From assembly GCF_003576645.1 (NCBI RefSeq), contig NC_044916.1, positions 2,998,702 to 3,062,701 on the forward strand: a DNA stretch of 64,000 nt, read 5' to 3'. This stretch comes from Ipomoea triloba (taxonomy: Eukaryota; Streptophyta; Magnoliopsida; Solanales; Convolvulaceae). Shown here one piece after another: positions 55,926 through 64,000 of this stretch. Within the stretch, counting starts at the first letter, position 1, and every line of letters begins with the position of its first letter. Position numbers and translations under genes: made by a program. The notes under the pieces were generated by a model. That model was given only the letters and a program-made list of their open reading frames with translations, was not told the DNA's origin and did not search any database.

Positions 55926-56248
55926 CAGGGGAATGCTGCACTGAACAACTGTGAAGTCTGCCACAATCAAGATAAACCCTAACGCTGGAAAGGAAAATTA
56001 AAGAACCAAAAAGGAACCAATTACAAATCCAAAAAAAAAAAAAAAAAAAACATAAATGTATCACAAGAATTGGCAAAGGTTATGTGTTTGTCATAGTTTT
56101 GATGGCGAGAAACAGAATAAACAAGGTTAAGCAAGATTAAAGACGACAGAATGATTACTCGAGGCCAATGTAATTCAATCAAGAATAATTTTTAATTTAA
56201 GAAGATGAAAATCAAGATCAAATTTTTATTCATGAGCAAGATAAAAAC

Positions 56249-56460
56249 TTACAGGGAACCCTGAATTGGTCGGCTGGTACTTAGTAGACGTGAATTCTCA
56301 GGAGGACATTTTGGATGGTGGAAAGGAATGATTGAGGGCGAGAAGGGGGTTAAGTGAAAAAAACAAAAAACAAAAAAAAAACAAAAAAAAACAAAAAACA
56401 AAAAACAAAATAAAAAACAAAAAACAAAAAAACAAAAAATGCGAAGGGTAAATCTTAAGA
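56249..56460 (-). other. Probable 5'-UTR exon and A-rich tract
   Basis: On the minus strand a CCTGTAAGT donor near 56250 could end a leader exon of the gene at 55620. Next to it, 56356-56440 is an (A)nC low-complexity tract, which creates a Phe-rich open frame of no significance. Confidence 0.3.
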
Positions 56461-56490
56461 TTTTACAACTCTGGAGGGTTGAGTGACGCA

Positions 56491-56836
56491 AATTATATGG
56501 TGGATCATGTTCCAAAATGCATTGTGGACCATTATCATGGCTGATACTGCAGTTGTGTTGAACGGATACTGCAGTTGTGTTGAAAAGATATTGCAGTTGT
56601 GTTAAAAGGAAACTGCAGTTGCGTGGAATAGAGGACATTCATCCGTTCAACACAACTGCAGTATCCTTTCAACACAACTACAGTATCTGTTCAACACAAC
56701 TGCAGTATCATTTCAACACAACTGCTGTTCCGCGTAACTACAATTTCAACATAACTGTAGTATCAGTTCCACACAACTGCAGTATCAGTCATGATCCATG
56801 ATCCACAATGCATTGTGGACCACGGTCCATGGTATA
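56491..56836. mobile_element. Foldback MITE with inverted arrays of a 20-bp unit
   Basis: The left half has four tandem copies of a unit like ACTGCAGTTGTGTTGAA (about 56545-56625). The right half has six to seven copies of its complement, TTCAACACAACTGCAGTATC (about 56645-56790). Outside these lie inverted AATGCATTGTGGACC/GGTCCACAATGCATT-type ends and a right terminus GGTCCATGGTATAA, as in the TTATACCATGGACC family. The whole could fold into one long hairpin. It is non-coding. Confidence 0.7.
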
Positions 56837-57195
56837 ACAACTGAAGTTTGCAGAAATCCAAGTCAGATAATATATAACTAGTATTCAATGCAATAAAACA
56901 AGGGCTACCTCATGTGGTTTTTGTTGGGTTTTTTTTGCAGAGATATGATGGAGCAGTTGATTTTTGGAGAAAATTTATCTTGTGGAGAAAAAAAAAAAGA
57001 CTCATTTCGTACGTTCAGAGCGCACTTCGCGTCCCAGTAATTGCATGTTTTTCACACACTCGTTGGAGCGTGTCAAAGTGACCGTCAACGTCAAAGTGGC
57101 CACCTGAAACATGACCTTTTCTTTCTTTTTTATTTTAATTGTTTAAAGTTTTTTTCTTTTCTTTTCTTTATCTCTCTCAATTTTGTCTCTCTCCA

Positions 57196-57437
57196 ATTGT
57201 TATACCATGGACGATGATTCATTTTGCATTATGAACTCTAATACAAAAATTTTGTACTTTAGTTAAAACATTTTGTACCGGTAGTTAATAGTTTCTTTAC
57301 ATGTAAACAAATAACTTGATAATTGCTGCAGGTACAGAATGTGTGAACTACATATACAGAATCTGAATGGTATTTTTGGACGAGGGTCTATAATGCAAGG
57401 TAGACCCAAGGCAAACCCTGATCCATGACATAATTTG
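57196..57437. mobile_element. TTATACCATGGAC-family MITE
   Basis: The left end TTATACCATGGACGATGATTC faces a right end TGATCCATGACATAA. The inner sequence near the right end (GGGTCTATAATGCAAGGTAG) resembles that of the MITE in intron 1 of the CRK at 5503. It is short and non-coding. Confidence 0.5.
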
Positions 57438-58514
57438 TAGCCTCTCTCATACATGGCTTCTTTAAAAATTGTGCAAAAATCCAACATATATGGTTGCTCT
57501 TATTATATTATTACTAGTATTATGGTGAAATTAAGGGATAAAATAGAAATTAACATGAGAAATAATATTAGAAGTGTATCAAAAATTATGATCAAATAGT
57601 ATATTAAAGTTATAGAAATAATATATTATGATTAAATAGTATAACTTTGTTGGGTTAATGATGCATAACAGCATAACTTTGTTGCGCAATATTGTTGGTC
57701 AGATAGATAAAAATTTGGCCTTAAATATGAGAAAGGAGTCGACGATAAGAATGCATGTGGCTTAAGTAAACATGTAGAGCATGCTAAGGTAGTTGGGGAC
57801 TTGTCGTAGGAAGAATTAATTAAATAAGTGCATTCTCATTGTTCATTGAAAGAAAACCCTAAAAATGACAAAGGAAAGTGACGGCCACTTTTCTTTGCAC
57901 TTAGTGAGCATGCCCATTGGACGCATCTATCTCTTTCATTTATTTTTTAGTTTTTTTTTTATTTTTATGTCTGCAAATGTCCAAACACAACAACATACAA
58001 TTTGCAATTTTTAGCTAGTTAACCTGGAGATGGTGACTTTGCAAGAGGATTATTATCTCAATTGAGGATGCTTTGATATGGTAGACTAAAATGACTTGAT
58101 TATATGTTTAAAATTTTCATTTCTTGTCAAATTGAAAGCGCAATTATGTTATTTCAAACATTAGAAATTTATTTTACTTACATCTATCAGGGTAGGTAAA
58201 CGTTTGTAGGCTATCCTCAATAGTTGGTTTTTCGCGATTTTATAAAATGGTTATGCTATGCGGTAAAGGAGAAGGGGCGGAAAGAGGATGTTTTGGGTCC
58301 TCAGACAAAACATGAGATTTTATCAGAATGGTAGGACCTAGTTACCAAAATTAAAAAGTTGTTGTTTCATTCACGTGCAAAGCAAAACAAGCTCCTAGTG
58401 GGTGTCATTCGCGTGCAAAGCAAAACAAGCTCCCTTCCTTGACTTGTGAAGAAATATATTGTTACCTCTGATCCTATCGAACTAATTTGTGAAATATATT
58501 GTTACTCAAAATAG
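57438..58514. other. Intergenic, no gene
   Basis: AT-rich. A tandem pair of TTCACGTGCAAAGCAAAACAAGCTCC / TTCGCGTGCAAAGCAAAACAAGCTCC words lies at about 58370-58435. Nothing else is seen. Confidence 0.4.
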
Positions 58515-58618
58515 ATTTAAATCTATTACATTGTAGTATCTATTCATAGAGTTGAGAGGCTCAATCTCATAACCTCCTACTTGGAAGAGTCACTACATGT
58601 CACTTGATCAGAAGGTCA
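58515..58618 (-). mobile_element. SINE, tRNA-derived
   Basis: On the minus strand CTGATCAAGTGACATGTAGTG is followed by GACTCTTCCAAGTAGGAGG, then GAGATTGAGCCTC (box B-like), then ATGAATAGATACTACAATG. The head matches the element at 10180 and the 3' part matches the one at 19771, linking these pieces into one family. Confidence 0.6.
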
Positions 58619-58738
58619 TTGGCTTGTAAATTTATATTTATAATAACATTTCTTAAAATGTTAGTTTTATTGGTGTTAATCCAAATTATCAATTATATTT
58701 TATTTTAAAAATAATAATTCACGGATTTATCTCTTTCA

Positions 58739-58764
58739 AATAATAATAATAATAATAATAATAA
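58739..58764. repeat. (AAT)n microsatellite
   Basis: Eight consecutive AAT units. Confidence 0.9.
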
Positions 58765-58911
58765 TTGACGGGTTTCTCCGAGAGACTCGTTAACTAGTAT
58801 GGAGCAAGTTAGTGTCAAAAAAATTTGATTCACAATATTTGTGGGTCAGGCCACAAAGACGTGTGAAGATTTCAAGTGGCAATAAACACATGCCAAGTTT
58901 CCTGAGTCTTA

Positions 58912-59242
58912 GAGCAACCATACTAGTGAATTTTTGTTGGTTTTTTTTGTGGGGTCTATGATGAGTTAGAGGTGAGAGAAAGAGGTGAGGGAATCAAATT
59001 TCAACTATTGCAATGTATGGTTTATTGTGGGCCCCAAGGAGAGAGAATAAAGAGAGGAATATACTGATTTCATGCGTGTCTCACGCACATAGCGCGCCCA
59101 AAGGGCCCGTAAATCCCATCTTTCTCGCCTGACAATGCTGTTTTTTTTTTCTTTTCCTTTTTCTTCCATTTTCTCTTGCCCTCTCTCTTTTCTAAGTGGA
59201 TTCTAAAAAAACTGTGCCAACAACCCACTAATACTGATGCTC
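58912..59242. mobile_element. Harbinger/Tourist-like MITE (331 bp) with TTA target-site duplication
   Basis: The left end GAGCAACCATACTAGTGA and the right end CACTAATACTGATGCTC are imperfect inverted repeats. TTA flanks both sides (58909-58911, 59243-59245). The body is purine-rich and non-coding. It is inserted at the 5' edge of a SINE-like element that continues at 59243. Confidence 0.65.
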
Positions 59243-59345
59243 TTAGCGTAGCGGTTCATTGTCCAACTTGAAGTCACTACTGAAGGTGGCAATATGAGGT
59301 TCGAATCTCATTGGAAATATGAATGAAAAAGCGCCAAAGATGATG
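59243..59345 (+). mobile_element. SINE-like element with Pol III promoter boxes
   Basis: TTAGCGTAGCGGTTC (box A-like) and, about 50 bases on, GAGGTTCGAATCTCA (box B). It differs in sequence from the SINE family at 58515. The 3' end is not defined. Confidence 0.5.
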
Positions 59346-60035
59346 AAATATGTTGATTGGACCATTTGTGCACACATGAAGACTAAAGTTTAATTTGATC
59401 GGGCGATTGATTTTGCAATAACTCAGCGGACTTAAAATTAATACCGCAAACGTAAAATTGAGATTACCTAAGTATAAATAAATAAACACAGTTGAACCCC
59501 ACATTAACACTTTTTTCATAAACATAGCCCAACCCACATTAACACTCTTTCATAAACATAGCACAACCCACATTAACATTAACACCCTAGTTGTGTGTTT
59601 GTTTGTTTGTTTTTTTTTTTTTTTTTTTTTTAATAATTAAGAAAAACTCTTTGCCATTACTTGAAAAGTGTGTATAGAACAAACTCTATTGGCCTTAAGG
59701 TATTGGTATAGTAGATGAAACGTTTCACTTAAGATTTATTTTCAACGACAATGTGAGATTTCATCCATGCCAGGAACATTGGCTTGATTTAGAATATAAT
59801 TCAACCAATATTTGAAATTTGAAATTATTAAAATATTTGTACACAAATTTCATGTAGTGTAAAATAACTACCAAATTAAACCGCACTAGGGAAGCGGACC
59901 AAACCGTGTGCGAAGCCAATGAGTGAATAACCCTGAAACTAGAGTCGAGAGCCCCGCCTCCGCTGTATCTCTCAACTACAGAAACTGTGATCCTGTTTTC
60001 CCGTCGTCGGGCCGCCGGTGAATCAAAGAGAAAAA
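59346..60035. other. Intergenic and 5' leader of the GeBP-like gene
   Basis: Direct repeats of CATTAACAC(T)...TTCATAAACATAGC(C/A)CAACCCA lie at about 59500-59590, and a long T run at 59604-59631. From about 59890 the sequence is richer in G+C and probably forms the 5' UTR (ending GAGAAAAA before the ATG). No clear TATA box is seen. Confidence 0.4.
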
Positions 60036-61310
60036 ATGGCTAAGAACCGACCCGAACCCGCGAAATCTGTCGATTCGGAGGAGGAGGAATCCGAGCAAGA
60101 GGAGGAAGAAGCTTCATCTGACGAGAATGGAGGTTCCGATTCCGAGCCAGAAACACCCTTAACCCAGGTTTCCACCAAAAAGCCTTCCGCCTCCGCTCCC
60201 AAGAAGCCCCAACCCTCTTCTCAACCCAAACGCGTCTCCTCTTCCGAGGAATCCGGTTCCGAATCTGACGACGATTCCGACTCCAACCCTAATGTCAAGC
60301 CCATCGCTTCCAAGCCCATGGACGCTCCTTCCGCCGCCGCTACGCCCACTAAGAAGCCCAGATCCAAACCTGCCGCTCCTAGGCCCACTTCTCCGACCAA
60401 ATCCGCCGCCGGAACTAAGCGCCCAGCCGCCGCGGACGGTGAAGCCAAGGAATCGAAGAAGTCCAAGAAGAAACCCAATCCTGAGGTTGAGAGTTCGGTT
60501 AAGAAATCGGTGACTGAAGACTCAAAGAAGAAACCCTCTGTTGAGGTTGAGAGTTCTGCAAAGAAATCACTTTCTGAAGACTCAAAAAAGCAACTTTTTC
60601 AAAGACTCTGGAGCGAGGAGGACGAGATTGCTGTTCTGAAGGGCATGATCGCTTATACGGAAGAAAAGAATGCTGATCCAGTTGCTGACTTGAACGCTTT
60701 CCATGATTTTATTCGAGAGTCTCTGCATATTGATGTCACCCGGACTCAATTGCAAGACAAGATACGGAGGCTGAAGAAGAAGTATGAAAACAATGCCCGT
60801 ACTAGTCAAAAGAAAGGAAAGGAGAGAACTTTCTCCAAAATCCACGAGCAAAATGGGTATGATTTGTCCAAAAAGATATGGGGTGGCCATAAAGCCCAGA
60901 ATGGGAGTGTTGTTAAAGCTGCAGAGAGCTCGAAAGCTAGTAATGCAAGTGCAAGGAAAGACCGGATTAAGAATGCTGTTATTCCAGTTAAGGATTCCAC
61001 TGTAGCAGCAGCAGCTGAGGTGGTTGATCATGTTTTGGATGAAGAGAAAGAAGCTAACACAAACATGGATGTTGATATCAATGTGGAAGCTTCCAAGAGT
61101 TTGAATTTGAGTGGAGGAAGTCTCTTTGGGAAGTCAGTGAATGAGTTGGCAGAGTGGATTGAGAAGAACAAGGCTGGGCTTAGCGAGGAAAAATTGATTG
61201 AGATGGAGGGGAAGTGGAAGGCACTTAAAGTAGCCGAGCTCGAGCTGTTCTTGAAAAAGACTGCCTTGATTCAGGAGCAGGGAAGACTGGTTTTGGATGC
61301 ACTGAAATAG
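60036..61310 (+). CDS. GeBP/STOREKEEPER-family DNA-binding protein (424 aa)
   Basis: Single uninterrupted exon. The ATG at 60036 (AAAAATGGCT context) starts MAKNRPEPAKSVDSEEEESE; the frame is open from GTG at 60018 but there is no earlier ATG. The N-terminal ~185 residues are disordered: acidic runs, then Lys/Pro/Ser-rich. Within them is an in-frame tandem duplication of 20 codons (KKPNPEVESSVKKSVTEDSK / KKPSVEVESSAKKSLSEDSK). The GeBP (DUF573) domain spans about residues 187-290: LFQRLWSEEDEIAVLKGM, FHDFIRESLHIDVTRTQLQD, KIRRLKKKYENN, KIWG. The C-terminal helical region (about 360-424; LAEWIEKNKAGLSEEKLIEM, then LELFLKKTALIQEQGRLVLD) fits the family's putative leucine-zipper dimerisation region. 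It is a plant-specific nuclear regulator; known members act in trichome, cytokinin and sugar-related control. It is intact. Confidence 0.93.
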   Translation: MAKNRPEPAKSVDSEEEESEQEEEEASSDENGGSDSEPETPLTQVSTKKPSASAPKKPQPSSQPKRVSSSEESGSESDDDSDSNPNVKPIASKPMDAPSAAATPTKKPRSKPAAPRPTSPTKSAAGTKRPAAADGEAKESKKSKKKPNPEVESSVKKSVTEDSKKKPSVEVESSAKKSLSEDSKKQLFQRLWSEEDEIAVLKGMIAYTEEKNADPVADLNAFHDFIRESLHIDVTRTQLQDKIRRLKKKYENNARTSQKKGKERTFSKIHEQNGYDLSKKIWGGHKAQNGSVVKAAESSKASNASARKDRIKNAVIPVKDSTVAAAAEVVDHVLDEEKEANTNMDVDINVEASKSLNLSGGSLFGKSVNELAEWIEKNKAGLSEEKLIEMEGKWKALKVAELELFLKKTALIQEQGRLVLDALK

Positions 61311-62691
61311 GTTTGCAGGTATATTATGTAACGGGGTGGCTAATTTCGTTTTGTGCTCATAGGTCTATTTTGATGGTGCTGGCTTTCTGCATTTACTATT
61401 TACTTTTCGTCAATTAACTAGCGGAGCATGGTTGTAGATGTTATTGTGTTATTACATTGTTTGAACTAGAGTACTTTCTTGACATTTTAGCTTTGTATTA
61501 AGCTTACATGAATCTGCTCCTGACTCCTGTTGTTGTTTCCGTTTATATCATCATTTATTACCGTTTTAGTTGTAGCTTCTTTAATGTTAGCTACATTTCA
61601 AACATCTTGGCAATTATCATTCTTTCCAATTTTGTTACAATGTGTTTCTTTTATATATGGTAGTGTTCATATAATTCAAATCTAGATGGTTTGACTTGTA
61701 ATGGCTGTGAGCCACTTGGTGCAAAAACGAGAAAATGGAACAGGAATAGCAGTTTTTAGCTTGATGGTCAGATCTATCTTCTTCTTCTTGGTGCCATTTA
61801 GTTTGTATACAAGGAGCCTGTTCCGTAATATGGCTCTGCTGCCCCTATCCTTCAAATTGATGGTTAATTATCTCTGTTTGGTGGGTTTTTGAAGACAACT
61901 CGGTCAGGGCAGGTCGCAATTTCTTTGCTTTGTTTGTTTGTTCCCAGTTTTGGGATTGCTCTATTCGTTTTTGTTTTGTTTGCTCCCATTTTTGGGAATA
62001 CTATATTCATTTTATTTATAAAAACTGATTTTTTAGGTCAGCTTCCTTAGCTCTCTTAGTGTTACTCGGTGTTAAGAAGATCTCTCGACATAATGCTAGT
62101 TTATTCATTTATTCTGTGTAGTATTTTTTTGCAGATATGAAATTTTGTGCACACGAGTAATATGTTATATTGCTATATGTGAGATCCGAGGCTGATATCT
62201 ATCTTTCTCTAGCCAAGCTGGGATCTTACATATATTTGAAGTCATTAGCCTAGCTCTAGCTGCATAGATATGAGTTTGTCTCGAGCACAAGCTCGAAATA
62301 TCTTTATCTAGCCAAGCTGAACCCTTAATGTGTTTGACTGACTTGTCTCGCCTTGGATGTAGTCATTGGCAAGATTTTTGGTGGGTGAAAACTCATGGAT
62401 TCGAGTTCTTGCAAGCATTAACGATTTCAAGAGCGTGTTAGAATCAATCTCAACTCATATTGTCACTGGGCATGTTTTGCTTTTAAAGTTACCTTGATTG
62501 CATTGCACATAGGAGGATGGCATGCTTTTCATTAATTTGTCATTGCTGATTTGAGTTAGTCAATTAGGATCTGCCATGGCCTGAAGGTGTAGTAGCTTAT
62601 ATATGCTGTGATATATTGCAGAACAGCCATTGTCTTAGGAAGATGATAATAATACTCTGTTGGTGCTAATGCACCCCGAATGAGGCTCTTC
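61311..62691. other. 3' flank and intergenic, no gene
   Basis: Probable 3' UTR to about 61550. Direct word repeats (TCCCAGTTTTGGGATTGCTC / TCCCATTTTTGGGAATACTA) lie near 61940-62000, and TCTAGCCAAGCTG occurs at about 62207 and 62307. No coding signal is seen. Confidence 0.4.
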
Positions 62692-62829
62692 TGAGGCTTT
62701 TGCGAGATGCAGATACTAGTGCAGTATGTTAATCTTCGCATTTCTAGATCCATGCCTCTATGAGGCTTTTGCGGGATGCAGATACTAGTGTAGTATGCTA
62801 ATCTCCGCATTTCTAGATCCATACCCCTA
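62692..62829. repeat. Tandem duplication of a 69-bp unit
   Basis: Two adjacent copies starting TGAGGCTTTTGCG(A/G)GATGC and ending CTAGATCCAT(G/A)CC(T/C)CTA, about 90% alike. It makes a short internal repeat in an antisense open frame that is not otherwise supported as a gene. Confidence 0.85.
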
Positions 62830-63738
62830 TGTTATTTGCCTTGAATGATTATTAGCTGCCTGTGTAAGTTCCTAAAATCAATCTTTGAAAGGGCTGTATA
62901 TCATTGCACAACAAATTTTACTGTATACCATGATCCATGTAACAGCATGAACCATGAAGTAGGTATCATTGTAATACGCAGTTTCGCTTCCAGCGGACGC
63001 GATTGGTGCGTGAAACACGCACTATCAAAGCTCTTTTTTCCCCCTTCCTACATGCCCCACAGCAAACTCACATTACTATAATATAATCAATATTCTCTCT
63101 CATACACTTTCTTCGTTCCACTTCACATAGAAACCAAAAAAAAAAACCCCTTGTAGATGCTCTAATCCATTGAGTTTAGTTAAGAGTATAGGCCCAATGG
63201 CCGATAAGAGCAATGTCCAGTTGTAAACTTGTAATGGCCTAAAGCTATCTTTAGGTCATCAACATTAGTGGATTTTAGTGTGATCATTGAGGAAATGTGA
63301 GTGATGTGGAGGAGAGAGAGTGAAGAGAGAGAACAAGTGAGAGCCTCCTGGTTGGAAGAAGTCGCGTGGAAGGCAACATAGCGCCCAACCGGGTGCGTGC
63401 ATGAGCACGTTACCAAATATTGGCAAATTATCGTGTAATGTGATGGTATTACCGTTACCAAATTATCAATTATTTGTAACATAAATGATGATAGATGTAA
63501 TTTAATTTAATAATATATTCATTTTTTTTTGAAAACTTATTTAATAATATATTCATAAAATCATTACAAAGTAAAATATTTCTATAAAAATGAATAATGA
63601 AAAAAAGGTACTATAAATAGTGTAAGTATTTGGATGATTTTTTTAAATAAACTACTGCATTTATAATAATTAATATAAACTTATAAATCATTGAAAATTA
63701 CGTATAAAAAAATTATAAATGGAGGTTTATGGATCAAC
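62830..63738. other. Intergenic, MITE debris
   Basis: About 62925-62950 has a TATACCATGATCCATG motif of the TTATACCATG family. About 63240-63420 resembles the body of the MITE at 58912 (purine-rich GTGATGTGGAGGAGAGAGAG). No gene is seen. Confidence 0.35.
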
Positions 63739-63825
63739 ACGAGGGGTAGATTTTTTGAGTAATTATGAACAGATGCTGCATTGTAACAGGGTCAGTAGTA
63801 CTCAAAAAAATACGAGGAGTAGATT
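63739..63825 (+). mobile_element. 3'-truncated SINE with target-site duplication
   Basis: ACGAGGGGTAGATT (63739-63752) and ACGAGGAGTAGATT (63812-63825) flank a short insert. The insert reads GAACAGATGCTGCATTGTAA, then AGGGTCAGTAGTACTC and A7, the same 3' end as in the SINE at 19771 but in the + orientation. Confidence 0.75.
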
Positions 63826-64000
63826 AGTTGAATGATTTGTATGTTTATTTTAACTAGTGTTCACACCCGTGCGATGCACGGAATAGATTTGTTATAATAT
63901 TTTAAGAATATATAGATCGATATATAATTATAGAAATTATAACATCAAATATTATAGAGTGCAATTGAAATATGGTTTGGATCGATTATATTTTGTGATG
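63826..64000. other. AT-rich window end, no feature
   Basis: Only AT-rich sequence is seen. No gene, RNA or mobile element could be recognised before the window ends. Confidence 0.4.

Noticed and set aside
60018..60035. Upstream extension of the GeBP-like protein to position 60018
   Set aside because: The codon there is GTG, not ATG; the first ATG with good plant context is at 60036.
60221..61031. Minus-strand frames (85 and 149 aa) opposite the GeBP-like gene
   Set aside because: They are shadows of the + strand coding sequence with composition mirroring it.

Overview
The window is nuclear DNA of a flowering plant, probably a eudicot. The evidence is split genes with GT-AG introns, AT-rich intergenic DNA full of retroelement and MITE debris, tRNA-His genes of plant nuclear type, and plant-specific families (cysteine-rich receptor-like kinases, a GeBP/STOREKEEPER-type protein, a subgroup IVc bHLH factor). 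I cannot name the species from the sequence.

Layout. From 1 to about 50.3 kb there is a tandem cluster of cysteine-rich receptor-like kinases (CRKs, two DUF26 domains plus a kinase), all on the + strand. Five complete seven-exon genes can be spliced by eye with consistent phases: 5503-9184 (677 aa), 11301-14885 (649 aa), 16414-19165 (647 aa, short C-terminus), 26357-29717 (663 aa) and 42484-45113 (667 aa). An ectodomain-only copy lies at 195-1028, a decayed kinase pseudogene at 47665-48615, and short exon-7 remnants near 3752 and 50098. The genes form two clades: A (195, 5503, 16414) and B (11301, 26357, 42484). The gene at 16414 is a mosaic, with a clade-B promoter and start of exon 1 joined to a clade-A remainder. 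Three tRNA-His(GTG) genes on the minus strand (3810, 48669, 50327) each sit just downstream of a CRK exon-7 remnant.

Between the CRKs lie repeated intergenic modules, which record the duplication history, and many mobile elements. These include a solo LTR with a target-site duplication, copia and gypsy fragments, a 5'-truncated LINE whose empty site survives in a paralogous block, a tRNA-derived SINE family, a Harbinger-like element, and Mutator-like MITEs. Around 38-41.2 kb a 1.48-kb segment is present twice, on either side of a 163-nt poly-C tract and a 25-N gap; this is probably an assembly artefact.

From 51 kb to the end the content is single-copy: a bHLH factor of the ILR3/bHLH115 type (minus strand), a small two-exon single-pass membrane protein (minus), and a GeBP-family DNA-binding protein (+), with MITEs and SINEs between them. 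CRKs act at the plasma membrane in stress and immune signalling. The bHLH and GeBP genes are nuclear regulators with no evident functional link to the cluster. Exon boundaries are inferred from splice motifs, phase continuity and comparison among the paralogues in this window; no transcript data were available.
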